64,000 bases of DNA from Flavobacterium branchiicola (GCF_018383905.1 NZ_JAGYWA010000004.1:599201-663200); one strand, 5' to 3'. Shown: positions 54,052 through 64,000, numbered from the stretch's first letter. Translations and numbers: made by a program. Notes: generated from the letters alone by a model not told the origin.

Positions 54052-57000
54052 ATGAAACATTATTACAGATTGCTCTTTTTGTTACTGTTTCCCTTACTCG
54101 CGTTAGCCCAGCCGGCTCACGGAAAAAAAGTAGTGGGGTATTATGCTCAATGGTCTATTTATGCCCGGGATTTCAATGTTCCGAAGATAGATGGAAGTAA
54201 ATTGACGCATCTAAATTATTCTTTTTACGGGACAACTTACGATCCCGCTCATCCCGAGAATACAAAGTTAAAATGCCTGGATACCTATGCCGATTTTGAG
54301 CATATGGAAGGTGGAATTCCTTGGGATGCTCCTGTTAAAGGTAACTTTTATGATTTGAAAAAATTAAAAGAAAAGTATCCACATTTAAAAGTTTTAATTT
54401 CTGTAGGCGGATGGACAAAAGGCCAAGATCTTTCTCCGATCGCAGCAAGCCCGGTTGCAAGAGCAGCTTTGGCAGCAGATATGGCAAACTTTATTGTTAC
54501 TTATCCTTTTATTGATGGTTTCGACATAGATTGGGAATATCCTCTTTCTGGCGGAACCGACGGTACTGAAATTGTGAATGGAGCACCTGTTCCTCCACAA
54601 AAATACAGTCCGGATGACAACAAAAATTTAGTGCTTTTATTGAAAGCAATGCGTCAGGCAATGCCAAATAAATTAATCACTATTGCTGCAGGAAACAATG
54701 TTAGAAATGTTTCTAAACAGTATTTAGGACCAAATAACAGAGCACAATACGGAATGAGTGAAGATATTTCCACTTACTGCGATTATATCACTTATTTCGG
54801 ATATGATTTTGGAGGAAACTGGTATGACAAAACATGCTATAATGCTCCTTTATACGCAAGTGGAAATCCAAATGATCCGTTGTATGGTGCAACACAATCA
54901 GAATCATTGGACGAATTAACTAATCAATATTTAAATGTAATTGGTTTCCCTGCAAATAAATTAATCATGGGATTACCGTTTTATGGAAAAAAATTCGATC
55001 ACGTTGCTACTAACTCAACAAACGGATTATTCGTTTCGGCTCCAAGAGATATTGTTGGAGGATGTACAAATCCACAAAATCCAACAGGAACATGGGATGG
55101 TGCCGGAGCTTGTGAAAAATCGGGAAGTATCGAGATTTGTGATTTAGTCGGAAATCCGGTTACCAACTCACATGCTTACTTAGATCCAAATACAATGCAG
55201 GTAACAGCAAGTGCTGCTTCGGCAGGATGGGTTCGTTATTTTGACAATACTACAAAAGTTCCTTACTTATATAATGCTACTTTAAAACAGTTTATCAGTT
55301 ATGAAGATAAGCAGTCAATGGATTTAAAAGTACAATACATTAAATCAAAAAACCTTGGGGGAGGTATGATTTGGGAATTGTCTCAGGATACAAGAGGTTC
55401 AATTCCAAATTCATTATTAACTCAGGTTGATACTTCATTTGGAAGCGTTGTTCCGGGAACAGTAAGTATTTCTGGTTCTGTAAAAAACGGATCAGCTTTA
55501 GTTACAGATGTTACAGTAGAATTACGTGATGCTGCAAATACGGTATTGCAAACAGTGGTTTCAACAACTGGTAACTTTACTTTCAATAATTTAACTTCTG
55601 GACAAAATTATAATCTTACAGCTGCAAAAGCGAGTTATACTTTTACTCCGGTAACATTAATAAATGTTACTCAAAATCAAACAGCAGTTATCATCAACGG
55701 ATCACAGCCAACTTACACCGTAAGCGGAACTGTACTTGACGGAACAACTGCAGTATCTGGAGTTACAGTTTCTGCAACATCAGGTTCAACAGTTTTAACT
55801 GCGGTTTCAAATGCAAGTGGTGCTTATAGCATTGCAGGTTTAACAGCGGGTCTTAACTTTACAATTACTGCTGCAAAAACAGGATTTTCATACACACCAA
55901 CTTCCACAGTTTATAATGCAATTAGTGCAAATAAAACGTTGAATTTCACACAAGGTGCAGCAGTAGTTTATTATACAGTAAGCGGAACAGTTTTGAATAC
56001 TACAACTCCGGTTTCTGGCGTAACAGTTACAGCATCTTCTACAGGAGGAAATATTACTGCTGTAACAAATGCAAGCGGAACTTATTCATTAAGTTTACCA
56101 GCTGCAGGAAATTATACAGTAACAGCGGCTTTAAGCGGACAAACTTTTACACCGGCTTCAACAGTTTATTCTAATCTGAATGCTAATAAAACACTAAACT
56201 TCGCACAAGACGTTATTGTAACGACAAGTAAAATTAGCGGAACGGTTAAAAACGGATCAACTCCTGTTGTGGGAGCAAAAGTAGAGCTAGTTTTACCTTG
56301 GACAGATAATGCACACAACTGGAAAAGTGTAATTGCAACTACTGACGCACAAGGAAAATACAGTTTTGATAATTCTGTTACAGACGGTTATACTACTGTT
56401 ACAAGTTTAAAATTAAACACTTGGTCAAACGGAGAAGTAAATTATTACCCAAACAATCTGGCAAACTTTCCTGTTCCGTCAACTCCAACCGTTTACAATT
56501 TTAATACAACTTCAACGGCAAGAGTTGCATTAGCGGCAGCGACAAACCTAATCAGCGGAACAGTTAAAAACGGAACTACTCCTGTTTCTGGTGCAAAAGT
56601 AGAAATCGTTTTACCTTGGACAGATAGCACACACAACTGGAAAAGCGTTCTGGCAGTAACAGATGCATCAGGAAATTATACTTTCGATAATTCAGTTGTA
56701 GCGGGTTATACACAAATTTTAAGTTTGAAACTAAATGGATGGGAAAATGGCGACGTGACTTATTATCCAAATAACTTAGCCAACTTTGCAGTTCCAACAA
56801 CTCCAACAGTTTATAATTTTAATAGAGAAGCGGTGGTTGCGACTAAACCAGTGGTTACCATTACAGCGCCAACAGCATCTGCGATTGCTATAAATTTAGG
56901 ATCGGCAATTAATTTTGTTGCAAGTGTTGGATTAAGTGCTACAGATGCCACTACAATTTCATCTGTTGTATTTAGTTTAGATGGACAAACTATAAGTGCT

Positions 57001-58788
57001 ACAAATTCTTCAGGAACTTATACATCAGTTTGGACACCAGTTGCAAATCAGTTTTCGCTTTCTCATACGTTAACTGTTACAGCTACTGCATCAAACGGAA
57101 CAACAGATTCAAAAACATACAGTTTTACATTAACTTGTTCTGGTGCAAATTGCCCAAATTCGTTACCAGTAATTACTTGGAATTCACCATCAAATACTAC
57201 TGTAAACCAAAGTACTTTTCAGGTTGTGCCAATTTCAGTTACCGCTGTTGATAGCGACGGAACGGTTTCAGGAGTTACAATTACAATAAACGGAGGTACA
57301 TATAATATGACAGCAGGAACAAATAATACTTATTCGTATAATTTTACACCAACTGCTTATCAGGATTATCCGGTTGTAATAAAAGCAACAGATAATAAAG
57401 CTGCCGTAACTACATTAAACAATACAATTAAAATTGCGACTGTAAGTACTAACAGATTCATTCCGCTTCCATCTAAAGTTCTTTTAGGATACGCACATTC
57501 CTGGGAAAATACAGGTGCACCATTTTTATATTTTTCTCAAATGGTGGGAAGTAAGTTTAACGTAGTTGATTATTCTTTCGTAGAAACTGTTAATCGTGAT
57601 GGTTATACACCAGTATTAACTACAAATGATACTAGATATTTGACCAATGGCGTTTTCAATAAGCAATTGTTGAAAAATGATATCAAATCATTAAGAGATA
57701 GTGGAGTTCCGGTTATTGTTTCTATCGGAGGTCAAAACGGTCACGTTGTTTTAGACAATGTAACGCAAAAAAATATTTTTGTAAATGGTTTAAAAGCGAT
57801 TATTGACGAGTATCAATTTGATGGAGTTGATATTGATTTTGAAGGCGGATCGATGAATTTTAATGCAGGAGGTTTAAGAGATATTTCTTATGCGGGTATT
57901 TCTGCTTATCCAAGATTAAAGAACGTAGTAGATGCTTTCAAAGAATTAAAAGCATACTATGGCCCTGGCTTTTTATTAACTGCAGCTCCGGAAACACAAT
58001 ATGTACAAGGTGGATATTCTACTTATACAGATACTTTTGGTTCTTTCTTGCCAATTATTCAAAACTTACGTAATGAAATGGATTTGTTAGCAGTACAATT
58101 GTATAATACAGGTGGAGAAAACGGATTAGATGGCCAATATTATGGTTCAGCTAAAAAATCAAACATGGTTACAGCCCTAACCGATATGGTTATAAAAGGG
58201 TATAACATTGGTACAACAGGAATGCATTTTGATGGCTTACCAGCTTCAAAAGTTCTTATTGCATTACCAGCATGTCCAAGTGCAGCAGGTAGCGGTTATT
58301 TAACTCCGACAGAAGGAATTAATGCCATGCATTATTTAAGAACCGGAACTACTTTTACAGGAAGAACATACACAATGCAGCCAGGCGGACCATATCCTTC
58401 TTTAAGAGGTTTAATGACTTGGTCGGTAAACTGGGATGCATCTTCTTGTGGTAATTCATCTGAATTGTCTAAAGCCTATGCCGCTTATTTTGCTTCGCAA
58501 TCAGCAGCAAAAACATTAGCGCTAGATGATATTTCTTCAAACAGCAGTGTTACAACAGCTTACTTTAAAGGAAGTGCATTGTCTGTAACAAACGATTCTG
58601 AAGATATTGCTCAGGTTGAAGTATTCAATACAATCGGACAATCTGTAGCAAGTCACAGAAACGTTCAAAATAATAAAGAAGTAGTGCTTTACAATCAAAG
58701 TTTCTCAACTAAACAATTGTTTTTAGTTATTGTAACTGACAAAGCAGGACACAAAAAATCATTCAAAGTAATGAACTTTTTAAACTAA
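54052..58788 (+). CDS. chiA: Extracellular chitinase ChiA, two GH18 domains, T9SS secreted
   Basis: A 1578-aa secreted chitinase with a signal peptide to about residue 20. The N-terminal GH18 has catalytic motif DGFDIDWE (Asp155 to Glu162). Next come three related Ig-like or SpaA-type repeats of about 85 aa (about 470-725), two near-identical 95-aa repeats with LPWTD and HNWKS (about 727-925), and two Ig-like segments. The C-terminal GH18 has DGVDIDFE (Asp1257 to Glu1264). The last 90 or so residues (from LALDDISS) form a C-terminal domain unlike the usual T9SS CTDs. Length and layout match F. johnsoniae ChiA, for which processing into two GH18 proteins and CTD-dependent T9SS export were published. 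Confidence 0.95.
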   Translation: MKHYYRLLFLLLFPLLALAQPAHGKKVVGYYAQWSIYARDFNVPKIDGSKLTHLNYSFYGTTYDPAHPENTKLKCLDTYADFEHMEGGIPWDAPVKGNFYDLKKLKEKYPHLKVLISVGGWTKGQDLSPIAASPVARAALAADMANFIVTYPFIDGFDIDWEYPLSGGTDGTEIVNGAPVPPQKYSPDDNKNLVLLLKAMRQAMPNKLITIAAGNNVRNVSKQYLGPNNRAQYGMSEDISTYCDYITYFGYDFGGNWYDKTCYNAPLYASGNPNDPLYGATQSESLDELTNQYLNVIGFPANKLIMGLPFYGKKFDHVATNSTNGLFVSAPRDIVGGCTNPQNPTGTWDGAGACEKSGSIEICDLVGNPVTNSHAYLDPNTMQVTASAASAGWVRYFDNTTKVPYLYNATLKQFISYEDKQSMDLKVQYIKSKNLGGGMIWELSQDTRGSIPNSLLTQVDTSFGSVVPGTVSISGSVKNGSALVTDVTVELRDAANTVLQTVVSTTGNFTFNNLTSGQNYNLTAAKASYTFTPVTLINVTQNQTAVIINGSQPTYTVSGTVLDGTTAVSGVTVSATSGSTVLTAVSNASGAYSIAGLTAGLNFTITAAKTGFSYTPTSTVYNAISANKTLNFTQGAAVVYYTVSGTVLNTTTPVSGVTVTASSTGGNITAVTNASGTYSLSLPAAGNYTVTAALSGQTFTPASTVYSNLNANKTLNFAQDVIVTTSKISGTVKNGSTPVVGAKVELVLPWTDNAHNWKSVIATTDAQGKYSFDNSVTDGYTTVTSLKLNTWSNGEVNYYPNNLANFPVPSTPTVYNFNTTSTARVALAAATNLISGTVKNGTTPVSGAKVEIVLPWTDSTHNWKSVLAVTDASGNYTFDNSVVAGYTQILSLKLNGWENGDVTYYPNNLANFAVPTTPTVYNFNREAVVATKPVVTITAPTASAIAINLGSAINFVASVGLSATDATTISSVVFSLDGQTISATNSSGTYTSVWTPVANQFSLSHTLTVTATASNGTTDSKTYSFTLTCSGANCPNSLPVITWNSPSNTTVNQSTFQVVPISVTAVDSDGTVSGVTITINGGTYNMTAGTNNTYSYNFTPTAYQDYPVVIKATDNKAAVTTLNNTIKIATVSTNRFIPLPSKVLLGYAHSWENTGAPFLYFSQMVGSKFNVVDYSFVETVNRDGYTPVLTTNDTRYLTNGVFNKQLLKNDIKSLRDSGVPVIVSIGGQNGHVVLDNVTQKNIFVNGLKAIIDEYQFDGVDIDFEGGSMNFNAGGLRDISYAGISAYPRLKNVVDAFKELKAYYGPGFLLTAAPETQYVQGGYSTYTDTFGSFLPIIQNLRNEMDLLAVQLYNTGGENGLDGQYYGSAKKSNMVTALTDMVIKGYNIGTTGMHFDGLPASKVLIALPACPSAAGSGYLTPTEGINAMHYLRTGTTFTGRTYTMQPGGPYPSLRGLMTWSVNWDASSCGNSSELSKAYAAYFASQSAAKTLALDDISSNSSVTTAYFKGSALSVTNDSEDIAQVEVFNTIGQSVASHRNVQNNKEVVLYNQSFSTKQLFLVIVTDKAGHKKSFKVMNFLN

Positions 58789-58946
58789 GGTTTTAGTACG
58801 ATGAATGCAAAATTTAGAAATAAAAAATTGGGGAGGTTAAAATTGAGTTTGGTTATTTATTTTTTAATCTGATTTTATATTTCGAATAAATGCGCAAACT
58901 GAGGTGATTTGTTATTTGGTTTTCACCTTGGGGAACGCATTATAAG

Positions 58947-58976
58947 CCCGACAATTTTATTGTCGGGTTTTTTTTG
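58947..58976. terminator. Terminator after chiA
   Basis: CCCGACAA pairs with TTGTCGGG across a 5-nt loop (TTTTA), followed by a long T run. It lies between the convergent ends of chiA and the 76-aa gene. Confidence 0.85.
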
Positions 58977-58995
58977 TTTGTAACAAATTCTAATT

Positions 58996-59226
58996 TTAAA
59001 CTTCAAAATAGGGGTCTAAAACTTCTGCAAGTTTATTGAGCCAGTAAAAATTATCATCAATATTCTTTATTTCAGATTTTATGTTTTCATGATCTCGCAT
59101 GGTAGATAATGAAAGCGCGTAGTTTATTTCGCGTATCATTTTTGCCATTTCTTTACAATCAATTTCATCTGTAAAAAGATTGTTTAATCTAGTCTGAATT
59201 TCATTTGAAAGGTTTTGTGTAGTCAT
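58996..59226 (-). CDS. Small 76-aa helical protein, divergent from an XRE regulator
   Basis: A 76-aa, mostly helical and acidic protein (MTTQNLSNEIQTRLNNLF to LNKLAEVLDPYFEV) without signal peptide or recognised domain. It is transcribed away from an XRE-type regulator of the same length, and a perfect 20-bp palindrome lies between them. The pair could be a regulator-target or toxin-antitoxin-like unit. No toxin motif is visible, so this stays open. Codon use is normal for the region. Confidence 0.65.
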   Translation of the reverse strand: MTTQNLSNEIQTRLNNLFTDEIDCKEMAKMIREINYALSLSTMRDHENIKSEIKNIDDNFYWLNKLAEVLDPYFEV

Positions 59227-59242
59227 AATCTTATGTTTTTTA

Positions 59243-59250
59243 CAAATATA
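59243..59250 (-). promoter_or_regulatory. -7 box of the 76-aa minus-strand gene
   Basis: The minus strand reads TATATTTG, a perfect TAnnTTTG, 17 nt from the ATG. The 20-bp palindrome lies just upstream of it, in the -33 to spacer zone. Confidence 0.5.
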
Positions 59251-59256
59251 TTATTT

Positions 59257-59276
59257 ATGACACAAATTTGTGTCAT
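59257..59276. promoter_or_regulatory. Perfect 20-bp palindrome, probable operator
   Basis: ATGACACAAATTTGTGTCAT, every base paired with its partner. It lies between the divergent 76-aa gene and the XRE gene and overlaps the upstream part of the former's promoter, as expected for an autoregulatory site of a dimeric HTH protein. Confidence 0.75.
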
Positions 59277-59307
59277 GTTTCAAAAAAAATATTATGACTT
59301 TTGAAAT

Positions 59308-59538
59308 ATGAATATTTCAGAAGAAGTTTTTATTACAAATCTTGGGATTCACATTAAGAAATTACGTGAAAAAAAAGGATTATCTCAGCAGAAATTAGCT
59401 GATTATTGTGGTATTCCAAGAAATCAGATTGGTAGAATTGAAAGGGCTAAAATAAACACTGGTATAAAAACACTTATTAGAATTGCAAATGCTTTGGATA
59501 TTGAACTTACTGAATTGCTCAGTCTTCAATCCAAATAA
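59308..59538 (+). CDS. XRE-family helix-turn-helix regulator
   Basis: A 76-aa protein made almost entirely of an HTH_3 domain: GIHIKKLREKKGLSQQKLAD, then YCGIPRNQIGRIERAKINTGIKTLIRIANALDIELTELL. Such small XRE proteins usually act as dimeric repressors. The palindrome 31-50 bp upstream of its start is the likely target, covering both divergent promoters. Its 76-aa partner lies on the other strand. The ATG at 59308 leaves only 31 bp to the palindrome. Confidence 0.9.
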   Translation: MNISEEVFITNLGIHIKKLREKKGLSQQKLADYCGIPRNQIGRIERAKINTGIKTLIRIANALDIELTELLSLQSK

Positions 59539-59635
59539 AGAAAAAACCTTAGCGAACTTTGCGTAAACCTTAGCACCTTAGCGGTTAAAAAAACTTTCAC
59601 TACTTTTGAATTCAAATACAATTGTTTCAGAATCC

Positions 59636-60409
59636 ATGCAGAAATTCATCAGTTTAATTACACTTCTTTTCATATTCACAATAAGCACAGCTCAAAATAA
59701 ACTCGGAAATCCCGAAGTAGATCCAATTCAAATTCAAAAAACTTTTAGTGATTGGTCTGTTTATCAAAGCAAAAACATTATGCTTTCAAGAGATTTTACG
59801 GCGTTGGATGTTCTTTCAAAAGAAATCTCAAAAGAAACATTTTTAGATCAGCTTGCAAACGGAAACTTCATTCCAGTCCGATTAAAATCTGAGCCGAATA
59901 TTTATGTTTACAAACTATTCAAAATTCAGCCAAAAACAGATACCAGCATAAAAGCAACCATTAACCAAATTGGTTTTGATGCTTATAAAAACTTTAAAAT
60001 GGAAGGGACGGCATTTCCGCAATTTTCATTTAAAGATTTAAACGGAAATTTGGTTACGAATGAATCAATGAAAGGAAAAATCATTGTTATAAAGTGCTGG
60101 TACATTCATTGCACGCCATGTATCAGAGAATTTCCGCAGGTAAATAAATTAGTCGAAGAATACAAAGACCGAAAAGATATCGTCTTCATGAGTTTAGCCG
60201 AAGATTCCGTAGAGCAGTTAAAAACGTTTCTGGCAAGAAAACCACTCTCATATTCTGTAATTCCAGACATGAAAGAATACATGAATAATGCTTTACAGTT
60301 GAATTCATTCCCAACACATTTTATTTTAAACAAAGAAGGTATGATTTCTAAAGTGCTTCCAAATTTTGAAAGTTTAGAAGTGGCTTTGGCGAAAGAAAGT
60401 AAGTTGTAA
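59636..60409 (+). CDS. TlpA-like thioredoxin-domain protein, periplasmic
   Basis: A 257-aa exported protein. A signal peptide MQKFISLITLLFIFTISTAQ is followed by an N-terminal region of unknown fold (about 25-120). A TlpA/AhpC-type thioredoxin domain then begins FPQFSFKDLNGNLVTNESMKGK, with active-site CTPC (Cys159 and Cys162) and a following IVFMSLAEDS. Proteins of this type reduce disulfides or deliver electrons in the periplasm. The ATG at 59636 starts the signal peptide. A TTG at 59606 is rejected. No partner gene is adjacent. Confidence 0.85.
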   Translation: MQKFISLITLLFIFTISTAQNKLGNPEVDPIQIQKTFSDWSVYQSKNIMLSRDFTALDVLSKEISKETFLDQLANGNFIPVRLKSEPNIYVYKLFKIQPKTDTSIKATINQIGFDAYKNFKMEGTAFPQFSFKDLNGNLVTNESMKGKIIVIKCWYIHCTPCIREFPQVNKLVEEYKDRKDIVFMSLAEDSVEQLKTFLARKPLSYSVIPDMKEYMNNALQLNSFPTHFILNKEGMISKVLPNFESLEVALAKESKL

Positions 60410-60455
60410 ATAGTTAAATGTTAGATGCAAAAAGTTAGGTGTTTTCTCATTTTTT

Positions 60456-61238
60456 GTCATTTCGACGAAGGAGAAATCGCACTAGAAACTCTACAAAGAT
60501 TGGCGACAAACTTTGCGAAATCCCGCGTGCGATTCCTCCTTCGTCGAAATGACAAGATTGGGTAAAATAATAGGTATAAAGTAGAATTTTAATCTTTTAT
60601 TTCGATAGCTATTAAGAATGAAGTCGAAAAGTTTTCAGGCAAAGTAGCCCCATTTTTGTCATTTCGACGAAGGAGAAATCTCCACGAGAAACTCGACAAA
60701 GTATTTACATTTTGCAATTCAACACAATCTTGTCATCCTGACTAAGGAAGGATCTCCACGAGAAACTCCATAAAGATTGGCGACATTTCTGTAGGGAGCC
60801 ACTTGCGAAGATTTCTCCTTCGTCGAAATGACAATATTGGGTAAAATAATAATTATAAAACAGAATTTTAATTTTGTATTTCTATAGCTATTAAGAATGA
60901 AGTCTCAACGTTTTTAGGCAAAGTAACCCCGTTTTTTGTCATTTCGACGAAGGAGAAATCGCACTAGAAACTCTACAAAGATTGGCGACAAACTTTGCGA
61001 AATCCCGTGTGCGATTTCTCGTTCCTCGAAATGACAAGATTGGGTAAAATAATAGGTATAAAGTAGAATTTTAATCTTTTATTTCAATAGCTATTAAGAA
61101 TAAAATCGCAATGTTTTCAGGCAAAGTAGCCCCATTTTTTGTCATTCCGAGGAACGAGGAATCTCCACTAGAAACTCTACAAAGATTGGCTTATTATTAC
61201 GGAGATACTTACGAAGATCCTTCCTTCGTCAGGATGAC
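60456..61238. repeat. Tandem array of four 98-bp inverted-repeat elements, 203-bp period
   Basis: Elements at 60456-60553, 60658-60832, 60938-61035 and 61141-61238 are separated by near-identical 104-105 nt spacers. The first, third and fourth are 98 bp long. The second is 175 bp, a fusion of two elements. Ends are GTCATTTCGACGAAGGAG and its complement, or variants. The single copy at 17678-17776 is the same family. Confidence 0.9.
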
Positions 61239-61285
61239 AAGTTTGTGTGATAATACTTGTCTTAAAAAAAACTTTGCGTTTTCGC

Positions 61286-61303
61286 TCCCGATAGATATCG
61301 GGA
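61286..61303. repeat. TCCCGATA palindrome
   Basis: TCCCGATA, GA, TATCGGGA: an 8-bp inverted repeat with two central bases, flanked by CGC on the left and GCG on the right. From memory, such CCCGATA palindromes are common in Flavobacterium intergenic DNA. Confidence 0.6.
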
Positions 61304-61338
61304 TTGCGAGAAACACTATTAACAATAAAAAAACTTAG

Positions 61339-63027
<1,689 letters not shown>

Positions 63028-63085
63028 AATTTAAAATTCCAATTATAAAAATCCCAAATTCCAAAAATTCCAATTTTGATCTTAC

Positions 63086-63118
63086 AACTTTGTCAAAGTT
63101 TTAAACTTTGACAAAGTT
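63086..63118. repeat. 33-nt perfect inverted repeat, TTTGACAAA family
   Basis: AACTTTGTCAAAGTTT, one T, then the exact reverse complement. Same 16-1-16 layout as the repeat at 17551-17583, with different stem bases. Confidence 0.8.
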
Positions 63119-63130
63119 CAACATCCATAA

Positions 63131-63175
63131 AAAAAATCCCAAACTCCGAGTTTAAATTGGAATTTGGGATTTTTT
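63131..63175. terminator. Bidirectional terminator between ABC-F gene and small lipoprotein
   Basis: AAAAAATCCCAAA pairs with TTTGGGATTTTTT around a 19-nt loop, with A and T runs on both sides. It serves convergent ends at 63027 and 63190. Confidence 0.75.
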
Positions 63176-63189
63176 ATTTGTTTATTTTA

Positions 63190-63363
63190 TTATTTGCTGC
63201 CGAAAACCTTGGCAATGATGAAAATAACTATCGCAATAATAAAAATTACGATAAATATCCCGAATCCCATTCCGGCTTTAAAAATGTCTCCTATAACTTC
63301 GCAGCTTGTAAATGAAAACAGTATTACAAATACCATTAACAATCTTAGTATTTTATTTTGCAT
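63190..63363 (-). CDS. 57-aa membrane lipoprotein
   Basis: A very small protein: signal MQNKILRLLMVFVILFSFTSC (Cys21 in a lipobox-like FTSC), then EVIGDIFKAGMGFG and a single hydrophobic helix to the C-terminus (GIFIVIFIIAIVIFIIAKVFGSK). It is transcribed against the ABC-F gene across a shared terminator. It belongs to no family I can name, but the signal-lipobox-helix arrangement makes chance unlikely. Confidence 0.65.
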   Translation of the reverse strand: MQNKILRLLMVFVILFSFTSCEVIGDIFKAGMGFGIFIVIFIIAIVIFIIAKVFGSK

Positions 63364-63479
63364 GATTCTGAGTTTTTAAATTCAGTATTAAAATTACTTC
63401 AGGAATCAGGGAAATGTGTTACAGAATTTTTGGGAAATGTTTTAGGATTTGGAGATGAAATATAATTTAGAGGGGAAAT

Positions 63480-64000
63480 TTATTTCATTGCTTTTTGAAT
63501 TTTTTCCAATATTTCGATTAGTTTTAAATATTTGTTATTCAAATTAATTTCTTCAGTTTCTAATTCAGCTGTAAGTTGAGTCAATGTTTGGCAATTTGTA
63601 AATTTTGAAGATTTGGCATGGTGAAAATTAAAAATGTCTTGAAAATGTTCTTGAAAGTGATCTATGTTTTTTGTTAAGATTGCATATTCAGTAACAATTT
63701 GGAAGTATTCAGCAATATTATCATCCAATTTTGTTTCCGTTTCTCTTTGTTGTTGCCCTTTTTCATAATGTTTTTTAAAATCATCTTCATCATTACCAAT
63801 TTGATACGCCCTTAAGTAATATTGCTTATGAACTTTATACATTGCCAAATCTTTTAAAATTTGGACTATTAAATAAGTTTTTGCACGTCCTCTAGAAATA
63901 AGTTTTTGCTGGTTTATCACTTTTTCTTTGCGATTTTTCCATGAATCAATTAATAACTGTGTAACTAATGTAAGTGCAGATCCGATTAATAAGGGACCTA
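63480..64000 (-). CDS. Membrane-anchored protein of unknown function, 5' end outside window
   Basis: The minus-strand frame stays open to the window edge. A GTG at 63920 is not the true start, because the frame continues upstream through GPLLIGSALTLVTQLLIDSW (a hydrophobic helix) and NRKEKVINQQ. At least 173 residues are visible: a transmembrane segment, then a helical, charged cytoplasmic domain (RGRAKTYLIVQILKDLAMYK) rich in Gln, Glu and Lys. No family was recognised. Confidence 0.75.
   Translation of the reverse strand, partial: GPLLIGSALTLVTQLLIDSWKNRKEKVINQQKLISRGRAKTYLIVQILKDLAMYKVHKQYYLRAYQIGNDEDDFKKHYEKGQQQRETETKLDDNIAEYFQIVTEYAILTKNIDHFQEHFQDIFNFHHAKSSKFTNCQTLTQLTAELETEEINLNNKYLKLIEILEKIQKAMK

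Noticed and set aside
60456..61238. CRISPR-like array
   Set aside because: Repeat units are 98 bp with 105-nt conserved spacers. CRISPR spacers are short and unique, and no cas gene is present.
61111..61338. 75-codon frame starting MFSGKVAPFFVIPRNEESP
   Set aside because: It is translated from the hairpin repeat array. Such peptides arise whenever these elements are read in frame.

Overview
The window looks like chromosomal DNA of a Flavobacterium, very close to F. johnsoniae. The reasons are the AT-rich composition, promoters of the Bacteroidetes type (TTG or TTTG, about 19 nt, then TAnnTTTG), SusC/SusD pairs, a BshA gene, a T9SS-type secreted protein, and a two-catalytic-domain chitinase of 1578 aa that matches the published size and layout of F. 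johnsoniae ChiA. The species call rests on memory of the ChiA literature, not on a search. No phage, IS element, CRISPR array, tRNA or rRNA was seen. One structural RNA, the SRP RNA, is present.

Layout. 1-17.5 kb is housekeeping: the 5' end of tsaD, tamB, pfkA, gapA, a GlcNAc-kinase-like ATPase, methylglyoxal synthase, a Rid protein, lptD, then a cell-envelope and redox run (amidase, MlaD-like, two heterodisulfide-reductase-like Fe-S proteins, a conserved 160-aa protein). 17.5-18.0 kb is a gene-free patch holding three different dispersed repeat families. 18-34.6 kb is again mixed housekeeping: bshA, a PrcB-like lipoprotein, a small barrel protein, an LpxH-like phosphatase, aroC, a dicarboxylate symporter, a hybrid histidine kinase, an RNA helicase, hutG and hutI separated by a coiled-coil gene, a glutamine cyclotransferase, ffs, an SDR, and fructose-6-phosphate aldolase. 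34.6-58.8 kb is a chitin utilization locus: MFS transporter, LytTR regulator and LytS-like kinase on the minus strand, then susC-susD-GH18, susC-susD, a NagB-deacetylase fusion, a GH20 hexosaminidase and chiA on the plus strand. 58.9-64 kb is accessory: a divergent pair of 76-aa proteins around a perfect 20-bp palindrome, a TlpA-like thioredoxin, a 1-kb tandem array of hairpin repeats, an ABC-F protein, a tiny lipoprotein and a truncated membrane-anchored gene.

How the genes work together. Secreted ChiA cuts chitin. The two SusC/SusD pairs import oligosaccharides, the GH20 enzyme and the smaller GH18 enzyme finish depolymerisation, and the MFS carrier probably moves GlcNAc inward. The NagB fusion would produce fructose-6-phosphate. 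The missing kinase step could be filled by the BadF-type kinase next to pfkA and gapA in the same window. The promoters of the MFS gene and both susC genes share a 31-nt element placed exactly 44 nt before a TAnnTTTA box, which suggests one activator, probably the local LytTR regulator, drives all three.

Most notable non-coding observations: the fixed-spacing operator and its orphan inverted copy; a 203-bp tandem array of 98-bp inverted-repeat elements with shuffled arm types; two 33-nt perfect inverted repeats with the same geometry but different stem sequence; a bidirectional terminator built inside two overlapping convergent genes; and an ABC-F protein in which both halves of one ATP site are degenerate.
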